DNA of 64,000 nucleotides from Streptomyces sp. CHD11 (lineage in GTDB: Bacteria; Actinomycetota; Actinomycetes; Streptomycetales; Streptomycetaceae): positions 62,001 to 126,000 of the forward strand of contig NZ_JABTTS010000005.1 of the NCBI RefSeq assembly GCF_018638295.1, given 5' to 3'. A model generated the notes under the pieces. It was not told the origin of the DNA and searched no databases. It saw only the letters and a program-made list of their open reading frames with translations. The translations under genes and the position numbers were made by a program. Shown one piece after another: positions 54,843 to 62,684 of the stretch. The first letter of the stretch is position 1. Each line of letters starts with the position of its first letter.

Positions 54843-55780
54843 CGGTCCTCCTCGAGCAGCGCGAGTCCCCGCTCGATCAGTTGAGCGAGCTGCTTGACAT
54901 GATCCCCCGCGGGTTCGTGCAGCGGCGGCCGCACCTCCCCCACGTCCAGGCCGCGCATCCGGACGCCGGCCTTGACGAGGGAGACGGCGTACCCGTGACC
55001 CTTGGCTCGCAGTTCGACGAACGGCCGGTAGAAGCCGTCGATCAGACGGTTCACGCCGGCCTCGTCGCCGGTGCGCAGGGCGGTGTGGCAGGCGAGGGCG
55101 ATCTCGGGCACGAAGCAGAACACCGCGGACGAGTACAGGGTGATGCCCAGGCCCCGGTAGGCGGGCTGGGTGAGTTCGGCGGTGGGCAGCCCGTTGAAGT
55201 AGAGGAAGTCCCCGGGGTCCGCCGCGCGGACGGCGCTGACGGTGCGCTGCATCAGGTCGAGGTCACCGTGGCCGTCCTTGAGGCCGATGATGCCGTCGGT
55301 GCGGGCCAGCCCGGCGACGGCCTCCGGCGTGAAGACGGCGTTGTCGCGCTGGTAGACGATCACGGGCAGCGCGGTGGCCGCGGCGATCTCCCGGTAGTGC
55401 CGCAGCAGTCCCTCCTGACCCGCCTTGACCAGGTACGGCGGCATGGCGAGCAGCCCGTCGGCCCCGGCGTCCCCGGCGAGCCGGGCGTAGCGGACCGCGA
55501 GCGCGGTGCCGTAGCCGGCGCCCGCGACCACCGGTACGCGCCCCTCGGTGGCCTCCACGGCGGCCCGGACGCAGCTCTCGAACTCCTCCGGCGTCAGCGC
55601 GTGGAACTCCCCGGTCCCGCAGGCGGCGAACACCGCGGCGGCCCCGGCCTCCACCCCGCGCCGCACATGCAGCCGGTAGGTGTCGAGATCGACGGCGCCG
55701 TCCGGCCCGTACGCGGTGACCGGGAAGAACAACGGCCCGCTGGGGACTTCGAGTCGGGCGGCGAGAGGGGCTGAGGTCAC
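54839..55780 (-). CDS. kdgD: 5-dehydro-4-deoxyglucarate dehydratase (DHDPS family)
   Basis: Converts 5-dehydro-4-deoxy-D-glucarate, made from galactarate or glucarate, to KGSA plus CO2 and water. The 313 residues carry the KdgD-type opening PSGPLFFPVTAYGPDGAVDL, AACGTGEFHALTPEE, the Tyr in LPVIVYQRDNAVF and the Schiff-base Lys in GIIGLKDGHGDLDL. The GTG at 55780 is preceded by GGGAGAGCTC and is preferred to an ATG 18 nt upstream, which has no ribosome site. It is divergent from uronate dehydrogenase and would feed the KGSA dehydrogenase at 30213. Confidence 0.88.
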   Translation of the reverse strand: MTSAPLAARLEVPSGPLFFPVTAYGPDGAVDLDTYRLHVRRGVEAGAAAVFAACGTGEFHALTPEEFESCVRAAVEATEGRVPVVAGAGYGTALAVRYARLAGDAGADGLLAMPPYLVKAGQEGLLRHYREIAAATALPVIVYQRDNAVFTPEAVAGLARTDGIIGLKDGHGDLDLMQRTVSAVRAADPGDFLYFNGLPTAELTQPAYRGLGITLYSSAVFCFVPEIALACHTALRTGDEAGVNRLIDGFYRPFVELRAKGHGYAVSLVKAGVRMRGLDVGEVRPPLHEPAGDHVKQLAQLIERGLALLEEDR

Positions 55781-55811
55781 GAGCTCTCCCTGGTCCATAT
55801 TCTTGATTCAT

Positions 55812-55827
55812 GTCCATATCCCTGAAC
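55812..55827. promoter_or_regulatory. Candidate operator in the kdgD leader
   Basis: On the minus strand GTTC-AGGGATAT-GGAC resembles the GTTC-N8-GAAC palindrome beside the iclR gene at 31805. ATATGGAC is also repeated 19 nt away (55793-55800 and 55812-55819 on the plus strand as GTCCATAT). Weak evidence; proposed as a shared regulator site. Confidence 0.35.
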
Positions 55828-55834
55828 GGCCCCC

Positions 55835-55864
55835 ACGCTAAGGCGCCCCGGGGACGCCGGTCAA
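55835..55864 (-). promoter_or_regulatory. kdgD promoter (TTGACC, 18-nt spacer, TAGCGT)
   Basis: -35 TTGACC at 55859-55864 and -10 TAGCGT at 55835-55840 on the minus strand, spacing 18. This gives a start site near 55828, about 48 nt before the GTG. Confidence 0.5.
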
Positions 55865-55934
55865 GCACCGCGTCGGGCCGCACAACAGCCAATTCCCGCG
55901 TTCGGCGGGACGTCGCGCGGCAGCCGCGGGATAC

Positions 55935-55964
55935 TTGACGGGCCACGGACCATCTCCTTAGCGT
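55935..55964 (+). promoter_or_regulatory. udh promoter (TTGACG, 18-nt spacer, TAGCGT)
   Basis: -35 TTGACG at 55935-55940 and -10 TAGCGT at 55959-55964, the same spacing and -10 as the divergent kdgD promoter. The predicted start site is about 65 nt before the udh ATG. Confidence 0.5.
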
Positions 55965-56034
55965 GTCCACGCATATGAATGTTGTGCGCCCACCTGCACG
56001 GGCGCCTCGTCCGGCGCCGCAAGGAGACCCGAGG

Positions 56035-56844
56035 ATGCCCGCTCCCCGCACCGTTCTGCTCACCGGCGCCGCCGGCGGCCTCGGCACCCTGATGCGGGAC
56101 CTGCTCCCCGAATACGGCTACACGCTGCGCCTGTTCGACCTGCGCCCCGTCGACGGCGAACCCGACGCGATCGTCGCGGACCTCGCCGACAGGGACGCCG
56201 TACGCGAGGCCGTCCGCGGGGTCGACGCGATCGTGCACCTCGCGGGCATCTCGCTGGAGTCCTCCTTCGAGAAGATCCTCAAGGCCAACATCGAGGGCAC
56301 CTACCACCTGTACGAGGCGGCCCGCGAGGAAGGGGTGGGGCGCGTCGTCTTCGCCTCCTCCAACCACGCCACCGGCTACACCCCGCGTCCGCGGGGCGAC
56401 GATCCCCTCATCACCGTCGGCACCCCGCACCGCCCGGACACCTTCTACGGCCTGTCCAAGTGCTTCGGCGAGGACCTCGCCCAGCTCTACTGGGAGAAAC
56501 ACGGCCTGGAGACCGTCTCCGTGCGCATCGGCTCCTGTTTCCCCGAGCCGACCAGCGTGCGCATGCTCTCGCTGTGGATGAGCCCCGGCGACGGCGCGCG
56601 CCTCCTCCACGCGGCGCTGACCGCCGAGAACGTCGGGCACACCGTGGTCCACGGCTCCTCCGCCAACACCCGCCTGTGGTGGGACCTCACCTCCGCGCGG
56701 GCGCTCGGCTACGAGCCGCGCGACGACTCCGAGCCGTACGCGGCCAAGCTGATCGCCGAGCAGGGCGAGCCGGCCCCGGACGATCCGGCGCACGACCGCC
56801 TGGGCGGCCACTTCGTCACCGACCCGCCCCTCTGGCCGTACTGA
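56035..56844 (+). CDS. udh: Uronate dehydrogenase
   Basis: NAD-dependent oxidation of D-galacturonate or D-glucuronate to the aldaro-lactone. The 269-residue short-chain/epimerase-type protein has the Rossmann motif LLTGAAGGLG, the active-site Ser in FASSNHATGYTP and the YxxxK pair in FYGLSKCFGEDLAQLYW, plus the Udh-typical IGSCFPEPTSVRMLSLWMSP. The length fits the family (265-275). The ATG at 56035 follows AAGGAGACCCGAGG. It is divergent from kdgD; the linking aldarate dehydratase is not in the window. Confidence 0.9.
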   Translation: MPAPRTVLLTGAAGGLGTLMRDLLPEYGYTLRLFDLRPVDGEPDAIVADLADRDAVREAVRGVDAIVHLAGISLESSFEKILKANIEGTYHLYEAAREEGVGRVVFASSNHATGYTPRPRGDDPLITVGTPHRPDTFYGLSKCFGEDLAQLYWEKHGLETVSVRIGSCFPEPTSVRMLSLWMSPGDGARLLHAALTAENVGHTVVHGSSANTRLWWDLTSARALGYEPRDDSEPYAAKLIAEQGEPAPDDPAHDRLGGHFVTDPPLWPY

Positions 56845-56878
56845 CCGGCCACCGCGGCGGATTTCACGACACTCACAG

Positions 56879-56911
56879 GAGCGGACGGGCACCGAACGGG
56901 CCCGTCCGCTC
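56879..56911. terminator. Hairpin terminator after udh
   Basis: A perfect 12-bp stem (56879-56890 with 56900-56911; GAGCGGACGGGC) and a 9-nt loop, 35 nt after the udh stop. Confidence 0.75.
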
Positions 56912-57094
56912 CAGCATTCGGGCATCCACCCTGCCCGAACCCACGTCGGGGCCCGCGGGCATGCAGGTCGAAGACGGGCAACCATCGCGCCAAACGGGCA
57001 CAAGCGGGCAGCATCGGATCCGTAACAGGCCTGTTCAGCAGTCGAGCACCGCTGTACAACTTGCCCCATGGACGCCACCGGGCCCGAACGGGCA
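56886..57094. promoter_or_regulatory. Array of CGGGCA boxes upstream of deoR (candidate operator)
   Basis: CGGGCA occurs at 56886, 56919, 56956, 56975, 56995, 57005 and 57089, and inverted (TGCCCG) at 56932. Three copies at 56975-57010 are 20 and 10 nt apart. DeoR-family regulators bind short direct repeats. The first copy overlaps the udh terminator. Confidence 0.45.
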
Positions 57095-57156
57095 GCTCCG
57101 CTCGGCCGGACGGAGGCGATCAGGCAAGGAAGACCGTACGGAAGCGGGTGTCGGCG

Positions 57157-57939
57157 ATGACGACGGCCAGAGCGGCGAAGACCGCCGAGGAGCGCCAGCG
57201 CGAGATCGTTCTCCTGGCACGGGCCACCGGCTCGGTCGAGGTCACCGCGCTCGCCACCGAGCTGGGCGTGGCCCGGGAGACCGTCCGGCGGGACCTGCGC
57301 GTCCTGGAGGACCACGGACTGCTCCGCCGCACCCATGGCGGCGCCTGCCCGGTGGAGAGCGCGGGCTTCGAGACGACCCTGGCCTTCCGCGCCACCAGCC
57401 ACGTACCCGAGAAGCGCAGGATCGCGGCCGCCGCGGCCGAGCTGCTCGGGGACGCGGAGACGGTCTTCGTCGACGAGGGCTTCACCCCGCAGCTCATCGC
57501 CGAGGCCCTGCCCCGCGACCGGGCGCTGACCGTGGTGACCGCCAGCCTGCCGACCGCCGGCGCCCTGGCCGAGGCCGAGAACGTCTCCGTCCTGCTGCTC
57601 GGCGGCCGGGTCCGCCCCGGGACGCTGGCGACCGTCGACCACTGGACCACGAGGATGCTGGCCGGATTCGTCATCGACCTGGCGTACATCGGCGCCAACG
57701 GCGTCTCCCGCGAACACGGCCTGACCACCCCGGACCCGGCGGTCAGCGAGGTGAAGGCGCAGGCCATCCGTTCGGCGCGGCGCACCGTCTTCGCCGGGGT
57801 GCACACCAAGTTCGGCGCGGTCAGCTTCTGCCGCTTCGCCGAGATCGGCGCCCTGGACGCCATCGTCACCAGCACCCTGCTCCCCGCCTCCGAGGCCCAC
57901 CGCCACTCCCTGCTCGGCCCCCAGGTCATCCGCGTCTGA
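57157..57939 (+). CDS. DeoR-family transcriptional regulator
   Basis: The 260-residue protein has a DeoR-type HTH (EERQREIVLLARATGSVEVT, ELGVARETVRRDLRVLEDHGLLRRTHGGA). The sugar-phosphate-sensing DeoRC domain includes DEGFTPQLIAEALP, the family TVVTASLPTAGALA and DLAYIGANGVSREHGLTTPD. The ATG at 57157 was chosen; a GTG 9 nt upstream is possible. Together with the following transporter and dehydrogenase it forms a layout typical of polyol clusters. Confidence 0.9.
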   Translation: MTTARAAKTAEERQREIVLLARATGSVEVTALATELGVARETVRRDLRVLEDHGLLRRTHGGACPVESAGFETTLAFRATSHVPEKRRIAAAAAELLGDAETVFVDEGFTPQLIAEALPRDRALTVVTASLPTAGALAEAENVSVLLLGGRVRPGTLATVDHWTTRMLAGFVIDLAYIGANGVSREHGLTTPDPAVSEVKAQAIRSARRTVFAGVHTKFGAVSFCRFAEIGALDAIVTSTLLPASEAHRHSLLGPQVIRV

Positions 57940-58067
57940 CCACCGGGGTGCCCGCCGCACCACCACGTCCCCGCAACCCCGCTTTCCGCAGCACCGGGTC
58001 CGCCACCCACCGCGGGCCCGCACAACCCACAGCTCCCGCTTTGTCCCCATACGACCAGGAGTACCGC

Positions 58068-59438
58068 ATGCGAACCGAGAGCCGACGCATACCCCGTTCC
58101 CTCTTCGCAGTGGCCGCGTCAGCGGCGCTGATCACCCCGCTCGCCGCCTGTTCGGGCGCCGGCGGGTCCGGAGGATCGTCCGACGGCCGTTCCATCAACG
58201 TCCTGATGGTGAACAACCCGCAGATGGTCGATCTGCAGAAGCTCACCGCCGACAACTTCACCAAGGACACCGGCATCAAGGTGAACTTCACGGTGCTGCC
58301 GGAGAACGACGTCAGAGACAAGATCAGCCAGGACTTCGCCAACCAGGCCGGCCAGTACGACGTCGCGACACTCAGCAACTACGAGATCCCGATCTACGCC
58401 AAGAACGGCTGGCTGCACACCCTGGACTCCTACGTCGAGGGCGACACCGCCTTCGACCAGGACGACATCCTGCCGCCGATGACCAAGGCCCTCACCGCCG
58501 AGGACGGCAAGCTCTACGGCGAGCCGTTCTACGGCGAGTCCTCCTTCCTGATGTACCGCAAGGACGTCCTCGAGAAGGAAGGACTGACCATGCCCGAGAA
58601 GCCCACCTGGAAGCAGGTCGCCGACCTCGCCGGGAAGGTGGACACCGCGAACCCCGGTATGAAGGGCATCTGCCTGCGCGGCCTGCCCGGCTGGGGCGAG
58701 GTCATGGCCCCGCTGACCACGGTGGTGAACACCTTCGGCGGTACCTGGTTCGACGAGGACTGGACGCCCCGCCTGGACTCCGATGAGTTCAAGGAGGCCA
58801 CGCAGTTCTACGTCGACCTGGTCCGCGAGCACGGCGAGGCCGGCGCGGCCCAGGCCGGCTACGCCGAGTGCCTGAACAACATGACCCAGGGCAAGACCGC
58901 CATGTGGTACGACGCCACGGCCGGCGCCGGCTCCCTGGAGGCCGACGGCTCCCCGGTCAAGGGCAAGATCGGCTACGTCCCCGCGCCGGTCGAGAAGACC
59001 GACAGCTCGGGCTGGCTCTACACCTGGGCCTGGGGCATCCAGAAGGCGTCCGACAACGCCGACGACGCCTGGAAGTTCATCTCCTGGGCGTCCGGCAAGG
59101 AGTACGAGAAGCTCGTCGGCGAGAAGGTCGGCTGGTCCAGCGTCCCGGCCGGCAAGCGCGCCTCGACCTACGACATCCCGGACTACCGCGAGCAGGCCGC
59201 CGCCTTCGCGGACGTCACCCGGGACGCCATCGCGAGCGCCAAGCCCGAGGACCCGGGGGTGCAGCCCCGGCCCGCGCCCGGCATCCAGTTCGTCGGCATC
59301 CCCGAGTTCACCGACCTCGGCACCAAGGTCTCCCAGGAGATCAGCTCCGCCATCGCCGGACGCCAGTCGGTGGACAGCGCCCTGGACAAGGCCCAGAAGC
59401 TCGCCGAGGCCGTCGCCGAGAAGTACGAGGCGTCATGA
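58068..59438 (+). CDS. Polyol/sugar ABC transporter substrate-binding lipoprotein
   Basis: Family-1 binding protein of 456 residues. The lipoprotein signal ends at LITPLAACSGAGG. Features are NVLMVNNPQMVDLQKLTADNF, FYGESSFLMYRKDVLEKEGL and GMKGICLRGLPGWGEVMAPL, which fit the mannitol/sorbitol-type binding proteins. The ATG at 58068 follows CCAGGAGTACC. It overlaps the first permease gene by 4 nt. The ligand is inferred from neighbours (DeoR regulator, zinc polyol dehydrogenase). Confidence 0.9.
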   Translation: MRTESRRIPRSLFAVAASAALITPLAACSGAGGSGGSSDGRSINVLMVNNPQMVDLQKLTADNFTKDTGIKVNFTVLPENDVRDKISQDFANQAGQYDVATLSNYEIPIYAKNGWLHTLDSYVEGDTAFDQDDILPPMTKALTAEDGKLYGEPFYGESSFLMYRKDVLEKEGLTMPEKPTWKQVADLAGKVDTANPGMKGICLRGLPGWGEVMAPLTTVVNTFGGTWFDEDWTPRLDSDEFKEATQFYVDLVREHGEAGAAQAGYAECLNNMTQGKTAMWYDATAGAGSLEADGSPVKGKIGYVPAPVEKTDSSGWLYTWAWGIQKASDNADDAWKFISWASGKEYEKLVGEKVGWSSVPAGKRASTYDIPDYREQAAAFADVTRDAIASAKPEDPGVQPRPAPGIQFVGIPEFTDLGTKVSQEISSAIAGRQSVDSALDKAQKLAEAVAEKYEAS

Positions 59439-60379
59439 CCCTGACGAAGACGGACCGGGCCGCCGCCGCTCCCCAGCGGCCGGCGGCCCCGCCGCCGAAC
59501 CGCATGCGCGCCTGGGCCACCCGCGCCCCACTGCTGCCCGCGCTGATCTTCATGATCGTCGTGACGCAGCTGCCCTTCGTGGCCACGCTGGTGATCTCGT
59601 TCCTCGACTGGAACGCGCTCTACCCCGACGACCGCAGCTTCGCCGGCTTCTCCAACTACGGTGACGTGCTGAGCGACCCCGCCCTGCGGAAGTCGATCTG
59701 GACCACCATCCTGCTCACCGTCACCGTGGTACTGGTCAGCCTGCTCCTCGGTCTCCTGCTCGCGCTGCTCCTCGACCGCCGCTTCCGCGGCCGGGCCGTG
59801 GTGCGCACCATGCTCATCGCCCCGTTCCTGCTGGTGCCGGTCGCCGCCGCGCTGCTGTGGAAGCACGTGCTGTTCAACCCCGAGTACGGCCTGTTCAACG
59901 GCATCCTGCACGCCATCGGCGGGGACGGTGCGGCGCAGCCGGACTGGATCTCCGAGATGCCGCTGATAGCGGTGGAGGCATCGCTGATCTGGCAGTGGAC
60001 GCCGTTCATGATGCTGATCCTGCTCGCCGGACTGCAGAGCCGCGACTCCCAGCTGATCGAGGCCGCCCGGATGGACGGCGCGAGCGACTGGCAGGTGTTC
60101 GTCCACATCACGCTGCCGCATCTGCGCCGCTATCTCGAACTGGGCGTGCTGCTCGGCTCCATCTACATCGTGCAGAACTTCGACGCGGTGTTCACGATCA
60201 CCTCCGGAGGGCTGGGCACCGCCAACCTGCCGTACACGATCTACCAGACCTTCTACCAGGCCCACGAGAACGGTCTCGCCTCCGCGGCCGGCGTCATCGT
60301 CGTGATCGGCTCGATCATCCTGGCGATCTTCGCGCTGCGCGTCGTGTCGTCGCTGTTCCGTGAGGAGGGGTCCCGCTGA
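59435..60379 (+). CDS. Polyol/sugar ABC transporter permease (MalF-type)
   Basis: Membrane protein of 314 residues with six hydrophobic segments (ALIFMIVVTQLPFVATLVIS, TVTVVLVSLLLGLLLALLL). The EAA loop reads IEAARMDGASDWQVFVHITLPHLRR, and PEYGLFNGILHAIG precedes it. The ATG overlaps the binding-protein stop (ATGA) and the last base is shared with the second permease start. A shared ATPase is likely, since none is encoded here. Confidence 0.9.
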   Translation: MTLTKTDRAAAAPQRPAAPPPNRMRAWATRAPLLPALIFMIVVTQLPFVATLVISFLDWNALYPDDRSFAGFSNYGDVLSDPALRKSIWTTILLTVTVVLVSLLLGLLLALLLDRRFRGRAVVRTMLIAPFLLVPVAAALLWKHVLFNPEYGLFNGILHAIGGDGAAQPDWISEMPLIAVEASLIWQWTPFMMLILLAGLQSRDSQLIEAARMDGASDWQVFVHITLPHLRRYLELGVLLGSIYIVQNFDAVFTITSGGLGTANLPYTIYQTFYQAHENGLASAAGVIVVIGSIILAIFALRVVSSLFREEGSR

Positions 60380-61263
60380 TGGCCACCGTCACCACCACTC
60401 CGGCCGCCACCACCGCAACGGCCCGGCGTCCCGGGCCGGGCGGCAGGCTCCGGGAGAGTGCCCTGGGCATCGTCGCCTGGCTGGCCGGTCTCGTCTTCGT
60501 GGCGCCCCTGCTGTGGATGCTCCTCACGTCCTTCCACTCCGAGGCCGACGCGGCGACCAACCCGCCCTCGGTGACCGCCCCGCTGACGCTGGACAGCTAC
60601 CGCGAGTTCTTCGGACTGACCGGCGGCGCCAGCCCCTGGCCGGCGATGATCAACTCCATGACCGCCTCGGTGGTCTCCACGCTGCTGACCCTGCTCCTTG
60701 CCGTGCCCGCCGCGTACGCGCTCTCCATCCGGCCGGTGAAGAAGTGGACCGATGTCCTGTTCTTCTTCCTCTCCACCAAGATGCTGCCGCTGGTGGCCGG
60801 CCTGCTGCCGATCTACCTCTTCGCGAAGAACACCGGCCTGCTCGACAACATCTGGGCGCTGGTCATTCTCTACACGGCGATGAACCTGCCGATCGCGGTG
60901 TGGATGATGCAGTCCTTCCTCGCCGAGGTGCCGGTCGAGATCATCGAGGCGGCCCAGATCGACGGGGCGAGACTGCCGACGGTCCTGGGCCGCGTGGTCG
61001 CCCCGATCGCCCTGCCCGGCATCGCGGCGACGGCGCTGATCTGCTTCATCTTCAGCTGGAACGAACTGCTGTTCGCCCGGGTACTGACAGGCGTGGTCGC
61101 CGAGACCGCCCCCGTCTTCCTCACCGGCTTCATCACCAGCCAGGGCCTCTTCCTGGCCAAGGTGTGCGCCGCCTCGCTCGTCATCTCCCTGCCGGTGCTC
61201 GCCGCGGGGTTCGCCGCCCAGGACAAACTCGTCCAGGGCCTGTCGTTGGGAGCCGTCAAATGA
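60379..61263 (+). CDS. Polyol/sugar ABC transporter permease (MalG-type)
   Basis: Membrane protein of 294 residues with six hydrophobic segments, the EAA loop IEAAQIDGARLPTVLGRVVAPIALPG, and the MNLPIAVWMMQSFLAEVPVE segment. The ATG shares a base with the upstream stop (TGATG), and the stop overlaps the dehydrogenase ATG, giving a four-gene coupled operon. Confidence 0.9.
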   Translation: MATVTTTPAATTATARRPGPGGRLRESALGIVAWLAGLVFVAPLLWMLLTSFHSEADAATNPPSVTAPLTLDSYREFFGLTGGASPWPAMINSMTASVVSTLLTLLLAVPAAYALSIRPVKKWTDVLFFFLSTKMLPLVAGLLPIYLFAKNTGLLDNIWALVILYTAMNLPIAVWMMQSFLAEVPVEIIEAAQIDGARLPTVLGRVVAPIALPGIAATALICFIFSWNELLFARVLTGVVAETAPVFLTGFITSQGLFLAKVCAASLVISLPVLAAGFAAQDKLVQGLSLGAVK

Positions 61264-62249
61264 AGGCCGCCGTCATCGAGTCCGTGGGCAAGGCCGTCGT
61301 CGCCGAGGTCCCGGACCCGACGCCAGGACCCCGCGACGTCGTCGTGGAGGTCGCGGCCTGCGGGCTGTGCGGTACGGATCTGCACATCCTCCAGGGCGAG
61401 TTCGCCCCCGAGCTGCCGATCGTGCCCGGCCACGAGTTCGCCGGCGAGGTCGTCGGCGTCGGCTCCCTGGTCACCGAGCTCGCGCTCGGCGACCAGGTGG
61501 CGGTGGACCCCTCCCTGTACTGCCACGAGTGCCGCTACTGCCGCGTCGGCCACAACAACATGTGCGAGCGGTGGGCGGCGATCGGCGTCACCACGGCGGG
61601 CGGCGCCGCCCAGTACGCGGTGGCTCCGGTGGCGAACTGCGTCAAACTCCCCGAGCACGTACGCACCCAGGACGCCGCGCTGATCGAGCCGCTGTCCTGC
61701 GCGGTGCGCGGCTACGACGTGCTCCAGTCGCGCCTCGGCGCGCACGTCCTGATCTACGGCTCCGGAACCATGGGGCTGATGATGCTGGAGCTGGCCAAGC
61801 GGACCGGCGCGGCGAGCGTCGACATGGTGGACCTGAATCCGGCGCGGCTGGAGACGGCACGGCGGCTGGGGGTCACCGGGTCGGCGGCGAACCCGGACGA
61901 ACTCGACCGGCCGCAGGGGTGGGACCTGGTGATCGACGCGACGGGAAACGCCGCGGCGATCCAGGACGGGCTGGACCGGGTGGCGAAGGCCGGCACCTTC
62001 CTGCAGTTCGGGGTCGCGGACTACGCGACGCGGGTGCAGATCGATCCGTACCGGATCTACAACCAGGAGATCACGATCACCGGGTCGATGGCCGTGCTGC
62101 ACAGCTACGAGCGGGCGGCGGAGCTGTTCGCCGGGGGTGTACTGGACCCGGACGTCTTCATCAGCGACCGTCTCCCGCTGGACCGGTACCCGCAGGCCCT
62201 GGACCAGTTCGCGGCGGGTGTGGGCCGGAAGATCGTGGTGGTCCCCTGA
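61260..62249 (+). CDS. Zinc-dependent medium-chain alcohol (polyol) dehydrogenase
   Basis: NAD(P)-dependent oxidation of a polyol such as arabitol or sorbitol. The 329-residue protein has the catalytic zinc Cys in CGLCGTDLHILQGEF, the GHEFAG His-Glu, and the structural-zinc Cys set CHECRYCRVGHNNMC. The cofactor loop reads IYGSGTMGLMMLELAKR. The ATG overlaps the permease stop. No kinase gene follows; the next candidate gene lies 134 nt on. Confidence 0.9.
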   Translation: MKAAVIESVGKAVVAEVPDPTPGPRDVVVEVAACGLCGTDLHILQGEFAPELPIVPGHEFAGEVVGVGSLVTELALGDQVAVDPSLYCHECRYCRVGHNNMCERWAAIGVTTAGGAAQYAVAPVANCVKLPEHVRTQDAALIEPLSCAVRGYDVLQSRLGAHVLIYGSGTMGLMMLELAKRTGAASVDMVDLNPARLETARRLGVTGSAANPDELDRPQGWDLVIDATGNAAAIQDGLDRVAKAGTFLQFGVADYATRVQIDPYRIYNQEITITGSMAVLHSYERAAELFAGGVLDPDVFISDRLPLDRYPQALDQFAAGVGRKIVVVP

Positions 62250-62318
62250 CCTCCCGGCCCACCGCTCCGGGCGAGGGGCGGGCACGTTCCGGGGCCCGGC
62301 GGCGGAGCCGCTGAGGAC

Positions 62319-62362
62319 GGGGCGGGGCTGTCCCCGGGAAAACCCCTGGGCCACCCCGCCCC
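62319..62362. terminator. Possible terminator between the dehydrogenase and the small-protein gene
   Basis: A 9-bp GGGGCGGGG stem (62319-62327 with 62354-62362) encloses a smaller CCGGG-type hairpin. Confidence 0.45.
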
Positions 62363-62383
62363 CGCCGCCGTACGATCCCCGGC

Positions 62384-62608
62384 ATGGCCAGACCGAGCGG
62401 CTTCGCCTACGAGGCCCACACCGGCGGCACCGTCCGCATCACCCACCACCACCGCCCCGCCACCACCCTCCACGGCGACCGGGCCGCCCGGTTCCTCAGC
62501 GAGGTCACCACCGCCCCCGACCCCCAGCTCGTCATGGCCCGCTGGACGGGGAACTACAAGCGCGGCAACGAGCGGACCGCCCGGAACCACCCCCGCAACC
62601 GCCGCTGA
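62384..62608 (+). CDS. Small conserved-looking protein of 74 residues
   Basis: The protein starts MARPSGFAYEAHTGGTVRIT, then HHHRPATTLHGDRAARFLSE, and ends in a basic tail (RNHPRNRR). The middle (EVTTAPDPQLVMARWTGNYK) has the look of a single alpha/beta fold. It has no signal peptide or known motif. The ATG at 62384 lacks a strong ribosome site. Codon use is typical for the genome, so it is likely real. Function unknown. Confidence 0.65.
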   Translation: MARPSGFAYEAHTGGTVRITHHHRPATTLHGDRAARFLSEVTTAPDPQLVMARWTGNYKRGNERTARNHPRNRR

Positions 62609-62684
62609 GCCCGGCCGGAAACCGACTGCGCCATACGGGCCACAGGTAAGGGAACGGCAAAACGGTCCCGCTCGTTCACCCGGC

